Source of the DNA: Cafeteria roenbergensis
Lineage: Eukaryota > Sar > Bigyra > Bicosoecida > Cafeteriaceae
Length of the DNA stretch: 64,000 nucleotides
NCBI GenBank assembly: GCA_008330645.1
Contig: VLTN01000017.1
Span: 248,001 to 312,000 of the forward strand
Reading direction: 5' to 3'
The notes under the pieces were generated by a model. The model made no database searches, had not been told where the DNA came from, and saw only the letters and a list, made by a program, of their open reading frames with translations. Positions 9,450 to 20,184 of the stretch are shown here, in pieces; the first letter of the stretch is position 1, and every line of letters begins with the position of its first letter. A program made the translations under genes and the position numbers.

Positions 9450-10689
9450 ATGGCAGCGGTGGCGCCCCCCAAGCTCCCTGAGGTCGACGCCCACCGCGCA
9501 TCCGCCCTCGTCGCAGAGCTGTACCTGCGGGAGCTCGCCGGCCGGCTCCTGCTGAGGAGGCAGGCTCTCGCCAGCGCGGGAATTGAGGGCCAGGACCTGG
9601 CTTCCGCCGTGCGCGAGGCCGCCGCGGAGGCCGAGTCGGGAGCCGTAGAGTCGGTGAGCCTTGCCGTTTGGCTGCTGGGTGGAGGGGAGGGGGAGAGTGG
9701 GCGGGAGAACTGGCGCCCGTCGCAGGAGCTCTTGCTGCCCGAGCGGATCGCGTCGAAGCCTGTTCTCGGCATGTTGCGCAAAGCGCACCTGGCCGTCACA
9801 GAGACGCTGCTCGGAGACCCAGCAGTGCCCCCCTGTCTCGCAGTGCGGCTTCCCTGCGGATGTGGTGATGGACTCGCTCCGGCGGTTCTCCGCATGCCGG
9901 GTGGTTGTGGTGGCTGCGCAGCGCGTTGCTCGACTGTGCGATGCTTCCACGCCAGCGCCCAAGGCTGACAGCGAGGACCTGCAAACGCTGGTCAACATCA
10001 TGGCCGAGACAAAGCGGCTCTTCCTCGAGGAGGTGGAGGCCCTTCCCGAGGGCTGCTTCCCCAGCAAGGAGCAGGCCATGGGGCAGCTCGCCGCCCTCGT
10101 TGACAGCAAGACGGCGGAGGCCTGCGCCTCGGTGGGGATGGACCCCTCGGGCATGAACGCTGCCATGACGCGCTTCTCGCACACGGCCGAGGTGGTCGCC
10201 GCGCTGAAGGACGTGACTGAGGCTATCGCCGCGCAGGCGAGCCGGCTGTCGGCCGGCGGCGGGCAGGGCGGTGGGCCCGGGGCGGGGGCGACTGGTGGGG
10301 GCGGGGGCGGGGCCACAGCTGCGCGGTCGGTCCTGGCGGCCCACGCGAGCGGCATGATCCAGATGGCGGTGATGCTGGGACGGCAGGTGTCGTCGAGCGG
10401 GGCCGCCGGCTCAGCGGCCGGGGCCCTCTTCGATGCCGCGCGGGCCGCCAACGAGGACGACATGAAGGCGCACGTCATCTCGCAGACGTGCGGGACGGAA
10501 GAGGCGTTCCGCGCCGCCGTGGAGGAGCTGGAGGGGGGCGGGGAGGGCGACCAACAGTTCGTCATGAAGGCCCTCCGAGCCGTTGACCTCGGCTGGGAGC
10601 TGGCGAAGCGAATGCTGGTCGACCGGTGCTCCCCGGAGGCCGCCATCGCCGCCATGGGCATCAGCCCCTCCGACCTGGATCTTTCGTGA
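9450..10689 (+). CDS. helical protein of unrecognised family (paralog of 5996-7635)
   Basis: Exons 9450-9653 and 9844-10689 are joined by a phase-0 intron (GTGAGC to CTCGCAG) and give about 349 residues. The ATG at 9450 sits in a good context (GCCATGG); an in-frame ATG at 9345 is the alternative. There is no membrane segment, unlike the paralog. After the intron come CGFPADVVMDSLRRF and a helical block with ACASVGMDPSGMNAAMTRF. That block matches FESIGVSPDDYAACMMKF of the gene at 5996-7635. The C-terminus SPEAAIAAMGISPSDLDLS matches that gene's SREDAISSLGIP ending. A Gly-rich linker (residues about 205-225) separates two helical parts. The intron lies at the same place relative to the shared domain in both genes, so they come from one duplication. 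The function is unknown. A short extra intron after 9900 cannot be excluded. Confidence 0.83.
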
Positions 10690-11098
10690 GAGGTGGCGGC
10701 CGTCGCTGCGTGCCGAGTGCGCTGTCGAACGGGGCAGCGCCACGCTCGCCCGCGGGTCGCTTGTCGGCTTGTCCGCGGGCCTCTGGCGTGGGGGCTTGAG
10801 TGTGAACACGGCAGCACTGCACTCGGGCTGGTGACGGCGCTGCGTGTGGTGATGACGATTGTGCGCTCGGAAGGCCGCCCGGGAAGCCGCGGCGTTTGAA
10901 CCCGCTTGGCAGAGGGCACACAGCCACAGCAGCGCACGCAAGCAGCGCAAGCCAGCCAGAGAAGTCGGCGGTGCGACGGCACCGAATAGGCTGCTGCTGT
11001 TGCTGACGCCAGTTCTGGTGCTGCTGCGCAAGGGGCGGCTGCGGATCCCGCACGAGCGAGAGACGCCCACCTCACACACACTGATTGGCGCTGGCAAG
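10690..11098. other. convergent intergenic region, nothing recognised
   Basis: This 409-bp gap lies between two gene 3' ends (stops at 10689 plus and 11099 minus). No repeat, structured RNA or supported coding frame is visible. Confidence 0.5.
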
Positions 11099-13228
11099 CT
11101 AGCGCCTGATGGACCCACGACGAGCAGTGCCGTCCATGGTGAGGGCCACGCTGGCAGTGACAGCGTCGCCAGTGAGGCCTGCTGAGAAGGCTTCCGCGTA
11201 GGCGCTGAGCATGGCGTGGGCGTGATTGAAAAACGCGACCTGGTCGTCCTCAGTCTCGAACTCAAGGTCCAGAGTTGGACCGTCCTCAGTTGAAAACGAC
11301 ATGTATCTGCCCGCTTGGTCGGAACGCCCATACCTGCGCAGAATCTGGCTGCTGATCCCCGGAGCAAACTGCTGGATGTCCCGGAGGCCGAGGGACCTAG
11401 ACTGCTTTCCCGACCTGCCGCCGCCCTCGGGCCCCCACCGAAGCGTGGGGTTGTCCCCGTCAGACACGTCCAGCCACACAAGCCGCTTGTGCGGCCTGGC
11501 TGGCCACCCGCAGTGCTTCACCAGCACGATGCCTTCCCGAATGGCGGTGAAGAACCCCTCGCGTGGAACCTGCACCCCTGCGCGCGACGAGGCCGACGCC
11601 GAGGGGCCGTCCGTGCCCACGGACCCGGCCTCCATCGACGGCGCGCCCGCCGCTTCGCCAAAGCGGGAAGCTGCCGACGTCGCCCGGTGGGGCTTGTCGG
11701 CCGGGAATCCGGAGGGAGCGGCGGCGTGGCCGAAGCTTCGGCCGTGAGCAGGGGACCCCGCTGGAGGGGGCGGCACAGCGGACGATCCAGCGGGGCGCCG
11801 GGGGGTGGACCCGTATGGCTGGTGCGCCGCGGGGGAGGCGGCAGGGGTGAACGGGGACGGCGGCGCGGGCGCCGCACCGTACCGCGCGGGCGTGGGTGTG
11901 GGCGCGGGCGGGGCGTAGGGCGACGGCTGCGAAGAGAACATCGACCGTGGCGGCGGCGGCGGCTGCTGCTGCTGCTGCTGGTGCTGCTGCGGGTAGTCGC
12001 CGTAGCCTCGCCTGGCTGGGTAGGCGCTGCTGGCTGCCTCAGCTGCCGCCGCGGCCTCCCGGCGGCGCGCAGCGCTGGAAGGCGGCGGGCGGTAGGTGGC
12101 ACCGGAGGGGAGTGCCCGCGTGGCCGATGCCGCTGCCGCCGAGAGCGGGGCCCGGGCTGCCACTGCGGCTCGCGCTGCGCGGGCCGAGCTGGACAGGCCG
12201 AGCGCTGCCGCCGCCTGCTTCGTCGATACGGACGCAAAGCCGAATGCGGCATCCCGCCCCAGGGAGCCCAGCGAGATCTGCATCTCCGTCGCGCGCGTGG
12301 CGGCATCGCGCGCGCGGCGAGTCTGCTCTTGCACCCGCTGAAGCAGCAGGTCTCGCTCCTTGCGGAGCTTCTGCGCCTCCGCCTCGACCTCCTCGAGCCG
12401 CTGGCGCGCGATCTCGAGGGCGGACGCGTCCTGGCCTGCCTGGACGCGGAGGGAGATGCCCGTCTCGCGGAGGCGGTTGTTGCCCTGCTCCAGCTGCGCC
12501 ACTCGCGCGCCCAGCTCCACGACCTGGCTGCGCTGCGCCCGAATGGTCGCGTGACACGCCTCAACCGTGGTAGGGAGGCTGCCCGGTGGCGAGGAGTCCC
12601 ACTGAGGCGCCCGCGAGGGCTGGCGGACCGGGGTGCGAGTTGCCGCGGCAAGCCTGTCTCCGACAATGTCCTGGCTGTGGCGGCCCCCGGGCGCCTCGCT
12701 GCCCTTGGCGCTGGCGGCCCCGCTGCCCCCCAGATACAGGGCCGACAGGCCCTTGTTCATTGTCGACAGCGATGCCGTCAGGTCGCTGCCGCCGTCGCCG
12801 GCTCCCGAGCCGACGCTTGCGGCGTCGTCCTGCCCTGCCTTGCCGCGGCCGCTGGCCTGCGACCCCGGCGCCGCCCAAGCCCCGCCCGCCCCCCACGCGC
12901 GAGGCGTGTCGCTGACAGACTTGGCGTCGTCCTGCACCGCGGCCATCGCGGGCGTGCTCGGGACCGATGCCGCCCCATCGGCGGGACCGTCCGGCTGGGC
13001 AACCAGCGGCTGGGCATCGCTGTCCTTTGCGCCGCCGCTGGGGCCCGACCCAAGGCTCGGGCCGTCGTCCTCAGCTCCGTCATCGAAGCTCCCCGACCCC
13101 CCCGCCTGCCTGCCCAGCAGGCGCCGAGCGCGCTCGAGCACGCTGTCCTCGCGGGCCGCCGGCAGAATTGGCGCGTCATCGTCCTCGTCCAGCACGAGCC
13201 GCTCGCTGCCCGGACCGTCCCGCGACAT
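11099..13228 (-). CDS. coiled-coil protein with C-terminal PH-like domain
   Basis: This is one exon of 709 residues. The ATG at 13228 (MSRDGPGSERLVLDEDDDA) is preferred because the frame upstream of it loses coherent composition. Residues 1-220 are acidic, Ser/Gly-rich and look disordered. About 225-320 form a heptad-like coiled coil (ELGARVAQLEQGNNRL, then LRKERDLLLQRVQEQ). About 330-550 are Ala/Pro/Tyr-rich and include a short poly-Gln/poly-Pro stretch. About 555-680 look like a PH domain of the kind seen next to RCC1/FYVE modules in plant PRAF proteins: GIVLVKHCGWPARPHKRLVW, a Leu-x-Trp strand, then SFSTEDGPTLDLEFETED and a terminal helix. Such domains usually bind phosphoinositides or proteins. 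The architecture suggests a membrane or cytoskeletal scaffold, but that is inference. It diverges from the gene at 13519 over 290 bp. Confidence 0.83.
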   Translation of the reverse strand: MSRDGPGSERLVLDEDDDAPILPAAREDSVLERARRLLGRQAGGSGSFDDGAEDDGPSLGSGPSGGAKDSDAQPLVAQPDGPADGAASVPSTPAMAAVQDDAKSVSDTPRAWGAGGAWAAPGSQASGRGKAGQDDAASVGSGAGDGGSDLTASLSTMNKGLSALYLGGSGAASAKGSEAPGGRHSQDIVGDRLAAATRTPVRQPSRAPQWDSSPPGSLPTTVEACHATIRAQRSQVVELGARVAQLEQGNNRLRETGISLRVQAGQDASALEIARQRLEEVEAEAQKLRKERDLLLQRVQEQTRRARDAATRATEMQISLGSLGRDAAFGFASVSTKQAAAALGLSSSARAARAAVAARAPLSAAAASATRALPSGATYRPPPSSAARRREAAAAAEAASSAYPARRGYGDYPQQHQQQQQQPPPPPRSMFSSQPSPYAPPAPTPTPARYGAAPAPPSPFTPAASPAAHQPYGSTPRRPAGSSAVPPPPAGSPAHGRSFGHAAAPSGFPADKPHRATSAASRFGEAAGAPSMEAGSVGTDGPSASASSRAGVQVPREGFFTAIREGIVLVKHCGWPARPHKRLVWLDVSDGDNPTLRWGPEGGGRSGKQSRSLGLRDIQQFAPGISSQILRRYGRSDQAGRYMSFSTEDGPTLDLEFETEDDQVAFFNHAHAMLSAYAEAFSAGLTGDAVTASVALTMDGTARRGSIRR

Positions 13229-13518
13229 TGGTGAGGCCGGCCGCCGGACGGCTGAGGCGCAGCTCGGGAGGCTGACCCCGCGCGCACGGCGCTGTGGCGA
13301 GGCCCTGCTGCGTGCGGACCGCGCCAGTCCGAGGCGCGCGCAATCTGCAACGACCGCGGATTGGCAGCCCGAGCGACTCTGCCGAACAGGCGCAACACCA
13401 GTCGTGGTCGCGCTGGGCAACCGGCCCCGGACGATTGGCGCGCGTCCGGCGCGCGCACACCCGCGCGACACCGCGCCCCTCCCCCTCCCGCCCGCCTGGC
13501 GTGCGCAACCGGCCGCCG

Positions 13519-14645
13519 ATGTCGCAGCCCGCTCCGCCGAGCAGGCGGCCGCGGGGCACCACGCGGGAGGAGGCCGTTGCGGTCCAGAGTCGCGTCCTGC
13601 TGCCCACTCGCGCCCAGCTGCGAATGCGGCGCAGCTCTTCCTTCGGTGTTGGCGAGTCTGTCTGCGCTGGGCAGGGCAGTCCTCTGGACGCAGGCAAGCC
13701 GGCGCGCCGGACGGGCACCGCTCGCAAGGCAGGCGCAACCGCGCGCCCAGGTTCCGGGGCTCGGCTCGACACAGCGCCAGTCCCTCGGGGGACTGCGCGG
13801 TCGGCACTCGTGGAGCACGCGAGGTCGCACTTCGAGCTCTCCACCCCCGCGGGCGAGTCGCCGACGCAACAGCGTCGCGAGCGGGACCTCAAGGCCCGTC
13901 GGGCCAGCTACAACCCAGTCATCCCTTCCGCAGCAGCAATCCGGCAGGCAGCCCGCACCACGCATTTCAAGGTTGGGCACAAGGCCCTCGAAGGCCCTCC
14001 GCCTCCTCCCAGGCCAGTGGCAAAGCCCATCAGGTGCGTCCCGCGCGTTTTCGTTGCAACTCAAGGCCAGAGCTGCTGCAGCCCTGAGTTTCACTGCTGT
14101 GGCATTGAACCTTTTTCAGGCCCGTGCCTCGTCCACCGCCCGCGTCCCCATTTCGATCGCCGCTCTTTGACTCACCCTGTCCCAGGTACGACCCTGTCCT
14201 GCCCTCCCGGGCCCAGATTCGGAAGAAGCTGACGACTGACCACTTGGTCGCGTCCGCGGACTCTGGGCTTACGGTTGCCGGCGACCCGGGCTCGAAAAAC
14301 ACCCTGAGAACTGCGCCAGAGCGCCCGAGCAGTGCATTCGCCACCGCAAGAGTGCCCGCCAAGGAACGTGCCAAGCGGGAAGCGCGCGAGGCGTACGCCA
14401 AGGCTGCAGCCAAATGCAAGACCCCTCGCCAGTTGAAGGAGCAGCAGCGCGCAACCACCGCCAGCATTTCAGACTTTTCCAACTCTGGCTGGGGCGGAGA
14501 GAGGTTCCCCTCCCAATCCGGCCGGACTTTGGCGCGACCGGCTACGGCCCAACCGGCAGGGAGGTCGACTGGGGCGGCAAGTTTCAGCTCGGCAGAGCGT
14601 AGCAGGGCGGCCATGAGGTCGTCGTTTTCGCTTTCGGACATGTGA
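13519..14645 (+). CDS. basic protein of unknown function with a thrice-repeated short motif
   Basis: Exons 13519-14033 and 14186-14645 are joined by a phase-2 intron (GTGCGT to TCCCAG), giving about 324 residues. The ATG starts MSQPAPPSRRPRGTTREEA. The protein is basic, Ala/Arg/Ser-rich, and has no membrane segment. A short motif occurs three times: RVLLPTRAQLRMRRSSSFGVG, shortened to its core LLPTRAQLR; YNPVIPSAAAIRQAARTTHF; and YDPVLPSRAQIRKKLTTDHL. The shared pattern is P-[VL]-[LI]-P-[ST]-x2-x-[IL]-R followed by a His/Phe about ten residues later. The third copy begins exactly at the exon junction, which supports the splice. A Lys/Arg/Ala helix (about 215-245) follows. Repeated short motifs of this sort occur in some axonemal microtubule-associated proteins, but I cannot assign it. 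The stop is 232 bp from the convergent WASHC4 gene. Confidence 0.72.
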
Positions 14646-14877
14646 TCTCGGCCCGGCTGTGTCTCGTTGCCGGTGAGGTGCCGGGCGGGAGTGCAGCCAT
14701 GGCGCGAAGTTGGCCCGCCGCCAAAGCACAAGGCGACGATGTCTTCACACCGCAGCCACGCTCACACACTGACACAAGCCGGAGGAGGTGCCAGGAATGC
14801 CACGCACGAAGCACACGCCGACACAAGGTTGGTGGCGAGGAGGACGAGGGGGTGAAGCGCAAGTCTGAGCTGCGCAA

Positions 14878-17800
14878 TTATTCCTCCGGTGCCGCTGCGC
14901 CCGCGGCAGAGGCGGCCGCGGCTCCGCCAGAGGCGTTCGGCACCCGCGGCGCCGCCGCCTTGATGCGCTCGCTCGCCCGCTTCGCCCGCTCGAGGTCCTC
15001 GTCGTCGACGCGGAAGAACACGCGAGCGGCGAACACGGTGAAGGACAGGCCCTCAAACGCGTGCTCGGTCATCTCCTGGCGCTTGCTGGACGCCTCCAGC
15101 TCGGCACGGGTGAGGCGCGGCTTGTCGTCACTGATGTGCTGGTCGAGCACAAAGTCGTGCTCCGACGCCGCGGCGGCCTTGGCGCGCGGGTTGCGACGGG
15201 CCTTCTCCTCGGCCTCTTCGGCGCGGACCTTGTCCTTGGCGATTTGGGTTTGGACGCGGCTGCGGGGGTCGGGGGGGGAGGGAGGGGAGGGGGATCAGGG
15301 GATCAGGCAAGAACAGAGGGAGGAGGCAGCGGCCGCGTGAGGCGAACGGCACCAAGTCGCAAGCGGCCTGCGCAAGCGGATGGCGGGCTCAAACTTGCCG
15401 CCAGCGCACTCGGGGCCGCCGCTCGGCGCTCACGAGAAGTGCTCCTTGGTCGACTGGAACCAGTGCATGCTGTCGAACGCGCGCTCTTGCCTGAGAACAG
15501 CGAGGATGAAGGCCATGCCGACTGCGAAGCCGTCGTCGGCAAAGTATGCCTCCTTGCCCTTGGAGACGCGCTCCAGCTGCCCCCTGGCGAGCTTGAGAGC
15601 TGTCACGTACGAGATGCAGAGGGGCGGGCAGAGCGTAGCGAAGAGCTCGAGGGGGTGCTTCGCGCGACGGCGCGCCTTGCCCGCTCCCGACGCGGCTGCG
15701 GCCTTGTCCGAGGCAATGAGGTTCGAGGTTGACTCCCGGAACATCTGCGACCGATTGCAAACCAAGTTTTTGGCGAGGTGGGGCGCGCGGGGGGGAACTG
15801 CATCGCTGGCCAAGGGCGGCGTGCTGCGCTCACCAGCCCGCGGGCGCGCTCCGCGTCGCTGGAACGACGGGAGGCGGCACGCAGCGCGAGAGGCGACAGC
15901 ACGAGGGCAAATGCAGCGGGTCCCGAGGGCGCCTGGTTGGCTTTGGGGGGCGCGCGCGGGAGAGGGCGGGAGGGCGAGCGCGGCGACCGTGGCTCACCTC
16001 GACGAGGCGGACGAGGAAGTTTGATTCGTCGCCGAAGCTCTCCATGAGGTTCTTGATGACGTCATCGAGGGTCTTTGCGGCCTCGACGGTCTCGGGGGCG
16101 AGGGGCTTGGGCGTGCCCTGCCGTGCTGCGGCGGCGGCTTCCTCGGCCTCTTCGGCAGTTTGGCCTTCCACTGGCTCGGGGGGGGCGGAGGCCGCGACTG
16201 CCCCGGTCAGAGTGCCGGTGGTGGTGTGCTCCTCAAACGAGATGATGTCGCCGTCGCGCACGGTGGGGAGGAACTGTACCGCGGTTGCGGATTGGCGCAT
16301 GCCCGCCGTGCGCACCATGCGAACGTAGCCAAGAGCGTTGCCGACCTCGGTGACGACGCGGCGGAAGGCATCGAGGCAGGTTTGGCCGTCGCCTGCGGGC
16401 GAGCACCGCGGGGGTGGGGAAAAGGGAGGGGGGGGGGGGTGGGCGCATGGCGGAGGCAACGGTTGGAATCATAGCCAGAGAGGCGCAAGGCCGCCCCCAA
16501 CGCGCCGCCGGAGGCCGGGCCGGCAGCGGGTGCCGGGCGCGGGCTCGAGAACAGGCATGTGCAGCGATTGACCGCCACGCCCCAGTGCGGCGCAAGAGTG
16601 CCCGCTGGCATTGGACCTCACGGGTGACGCCGAATTTTCCAAACTCGGACTGCATCTCCTTGGCAGACTCGTAGGGAAACCTGCCGTCCAACGACTTGCT
16701 GTCCCGCTGGAAAGCCCGGCGGCGCTTGCTGAGAATGGCGTTGACGTGCTCGTCGCTGAGGAAGGCGATGATTTTGGGGAAGCAGCGGCGGGAGAGGAAC
16801 TGAAAAGCGAAGTTCACAGTTGTGTTGAGCATGCCCGTGCCGTGCTGCATAACGCTGCCCCGGATGCTGTCGACCGTCACGGCGTTGAGGTGCTTCGCGC
16901 CAGCCTCTGCCCGGCGCTCGATGAAGGCCTGCGTGGGGGCGGAGCGCAGGCAAGCACGGCGGGAAAGGCGGCGCAGGTTCGACGCGGCAGCCTGGTCGGG
17001 CAGGGGGGCAAGGCCGAGGCGCTCGCGCAGGCACGGGCACGAGTTCCGGCGCGGGCGACGTCGCAGGGCTCACCTGCTCGTGCAGGTTGTACGTGAAGCG
17101 GCGGCAGAAGATGTGGATCGAGCGCATGATCTGGAGCACGTCCAGGCCGGAGGTGACGGTCTCCGCAGACCCCATTGGGAGCTTGTGATCGGCAATGGAC
17201 AGGCCGAACTTGGTGCAGGCGAGGGCGGCCATCTCGCCGTAGGTTCGCCAGTCGTGGAGCGCGATCGCGGTCTGGTCGAAGAAGCTGGACTCAAGATACG
17301 CCTCCACCTCCGCCTTGATGGACACCTCTGCCTGGACGAAGCGGAGGGGGGGCAGGTCCAGGAGCCACGCGGCCGGGCGGGGGAGGACGCCGGTGGAGCG
17401 GGCCTTGCTGTCCTTGGGCGAGGGGGCGCTCATGTGCTTCAGCAGCACCGAGTGAACCTGCACGCGGACGTCGGCCTCGATCTCGCGGCAGAGGGGCTGC
17501 ACGAGCTGCTCGAGCACGGTGCGGCGAAGGAAGCTGTCGAAGGCGCTCACCAGGTTCTCTCGGGGGTCGCGGGCGAGCGCGGCTTCGGCGGCTTCGGCCT
17601 CCTTCCGCGTCATGACGCGCTGCTGGCTGGCGCCGCCCGCGCCGGCTGCTGCTGCTGCGGCGGCGGCAGCGTCTCCGTCGGCAGCCGCGTCCGCCACGGC
17701 CTCGGCGGTGCGGGTGGAGATTGCGGGCAGGTGGACCGTGCTTGCGAGCATGGCCGCCGCGTCAGTGAAGGCGGCGATGAGGTGCGGCAGGCGCTGGCAG

Positions 17801-20184
17801 CGCACCGGCGAGAGGGCCAGCGGCTCGATCATCAGCGGCAGCAGGTCCCGCACGAAGTACAGGAAGGAGCAGTCGGTGGCCTCCGCCACCAGGCGCTGGT
17901 AGCTGGAGAGCAGTGTCGCCTCCTCCACGACGACGGCCATTTCCCCCGCCGCGCTGCTGGAGGTGTAGGAGGAGCGCTGGGTGAAGGCGGACACGGCGAT
18001 GGAGAACAGCGTGCAGCGGTCGGCTGACAGCACATCGGAAGCGTCGGTGATGGTCAGAATGAGCTGGCGACACACTTCCACGAGGGTCGCCATGGCGTCG
18101 CCACGGCGCGCCCGAGAGAGGCGGTTGGTCGCGTCGCCGATGTGCTTGGCAGTTCGCGCCAGGCTAGACTTGACCAAAAACGGCAGAGCCACAGCAATGA
18201 CGTGCTCGTACTGCTTGAGAGTCGTTTCAATGAGCTTCTGGGACTCGGCCAGCGACCCCAGGGCGAGAACGCAGGACTTGAGCAGCTCTGCAGGGGCAGA
18301 CAGGGGGCGGGGGTGGGAGGGGGGGGGCATAGCAGGGGAGGGGTGGGAGGCGAGGGACGAGGCGGGAGGCGTGCGGGGGGCACACCCGAATGGGCGAGCA
18401 GTGCGCGGCAACGCGCGAGACTTGAAGCGGGCGTCGGCTGTGCAGAGCGCGCAAGGCTCTCACTGCCGTGGTTGACGAACTGCAGCGCCAGGAAGTGCGT
18501 CGCGAGGAGGCGGGCCCGCTGGGCGATGTGCACGGCCTGCTTGACGAGGCGTCCCCGCTCCTGCATGATCTCGTTGGGGAGGGTGGGCGGCGCGTCGGCG
18601 CCCACTGGCGTCTCGGCAAAGACCATGCCTGCGCGGAGGGCCCAGGAGCGGGCGGCCCGGGCGGCAGCCGCGGCCTCGGCCGGCAGGTCCCTGCTGGCCT
18701 TCTCGAAGGCTGTTGCGCGCGTCGCGGCCGGGTCCAGAGGACGCAGGCGGCGGTCCGCCAGGCCTGGGATCGCGCAGAACTCCCGGAGGAAGTCGTCCGC
18801 CATAAACACGGCTCTGCCGCCGAACAGGGGCACCACGGGGCACAGGTCCAGCGTCTTCCAGAGCGCGAAGAACTCCGAAGTCGAGGGCTTCACGCCGGGA
18901 GGCGCCACCGTCCGAGCGAGAGCGTACACGCACATGCCGCCCACCACGTCGGGCAGCGCGGCTGCGTTGCCCTTTGCCGCGATGCCCGCTGCCTCCACGG
19001 CGAGCGAGACTGCGCGCCGGGTGAGCTCCTTGTTCATGGTCTCGTTCTTGTGCACGGGCACAACAGCGTCCCCCGTGGCGACGGAGCCAACGTCGTAAGG
19101 CTGCTGCAGCGCGCGGAGGAACAGCCGGCCGCTCATCAGGCCCTCGTCCAGTGAGAGGACCATCTCGCGCAGAGCGCGGAACCGAGCAGCGTCCCCGCAC
19201 GCTGCCGCTCCCTCCAGCTGCACTGCGCGCTGGAAGGCGTCCCACGCGCTGCGCAGCTGGTCGTTGCCCCTCACGACAAGGTCAATGGCCAGAAGCGATG
19301 CCAACATCGCCCCGAGACGGGACACGACACCGCGCAGCTCCGCGCCGCGCCACAGCGCAGACGACGCCTGGCTTGCATCGAAGAGTCCCGCGAGCTGCTG
19401 CATTGCGTTGAGCGCAACGTCGCGACAGCGCTGGCCAAAGTTGCTCGCGTCCTGCAGCTTCGGCAGGGCTCGCCCAAGCATCTCCTCGAGCTGCCCAGAG
19501 CCCCAGTCGTGCGTATCGTCGGCCTTGTTCCAGCCAAAGAGGGCAAGGGGCGCGCAGTATTCTGCCTCGGCCGTGGCGGCGAGCTCCTCGCACTCGTGCG
19601 CCACGGCGGTCAGACTGACCAGCACGCGCCGCACGACCGGGTTAATCTCCTCCAGCTCGCTCTCCACCAAGTCGTACACAGGGATCCTTTCGACTTGCGA
19701 CGTCGCCACGAGGATGGGCGCAAGCCCAGACGCCGGGATCCCCACTGGGAGCTTGCCCACCTCCTGCTCCACCTCGTCAAGCCGAGACTGCGAGCCGTAG
19801 CGGGCCCGCACAGGGAGCAGCAGGCATGTCGTGACTTGATCACGCGGCCACCCAGTGAAGGGCCAGCGGGGAGGGCGGGGCGCACGGCGGGAAGCCCCGA
19901 CGGCACCAGCAGCAATCGCGCGCGCGCCGAGAAAGGCCCCCCCGCGCCCGAGCTCACGCGGTGCTCCCGAGTCAGAGCATACATCCGGTCCAAATGCTCT
20001 CGCGTTGGGTCTTCTGCGGGCCGGGATCCGCGCGCGTGCGGCAGCAGCTCGTGGCTTGGCGCAGCGCTTGATGGCCAAGGGGCAAGGGCTTCAACAACTC
20101 GCTGCTGGGCGTTCTGCACTCCACGCGGCCGCACTCACGCAGCTCTTCCTGCGTGTCAAACACGGAGCGCATGGCGGATGCCAT
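14878..20184 (-). CDS. WASHC4: WASH complex subunit 4 (SWIP)
   Basis: Minus-strand exons are 19787-18464, 18287-17074, 16928-16622, 16392-15998, 15744-15434 and 15259-14878. Together they give 1,310 residues in a consistent frame. The human protein is about 1,170. WASHC4 belongs to the endosomal WASH complex that activates Arp2/3. The C-terminal half carries the family signatures: MQHGTGMLNTTVNFAFQFL, EVGNALGYVRMVRTAG, AYFADDGFAVGMAFILAVL, FDSMHWFQSTKEHF and FTVFAARVFFRVD. The N-terminal half follows the family more loosely. A ~40-residue Ala/Glu/Pro insert separates IISFEEH from the ETVEAAKTLDDV helix. All introns are GT-AG with C-rich tracts. The first coding exon is unresolved. A 60-bp exon starting at the ATG at 20184 (MASAMRSVFDTQEELRECGR) fits phase 0 only with a weak donor (GTGGAG), and extending exon 2 upstream to 20078 is the other choice. 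Confidence 0.92.
16017..16440 (-). other. WASHC4 exon with lineage-specific insert and its C-rich upstream acceptor
   Basis: The exon 16392-15998 encodes the core GYVRM block, and between IISFEEH and the next conserved helix carries an insert rich in Ala, Glu and Pro. Just upstream on the coding strand the intron ends in a run of about a dozen C residues followed by CGCCCGCAG, seen on the plus strand as the G-run at about 16427-16440. This is a clear example of the C-based rather than T-based pyrimidine tract used in this genome. Confidence 0.7.

Noticed and set aside
8739-11081. 780-residue minus-strand open frame.
   Set aside because: It runs antisense through the paralog gene at 9450-10689. 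Only its last part (from 9308) is real, as exon 1 of the ankyrin gene.
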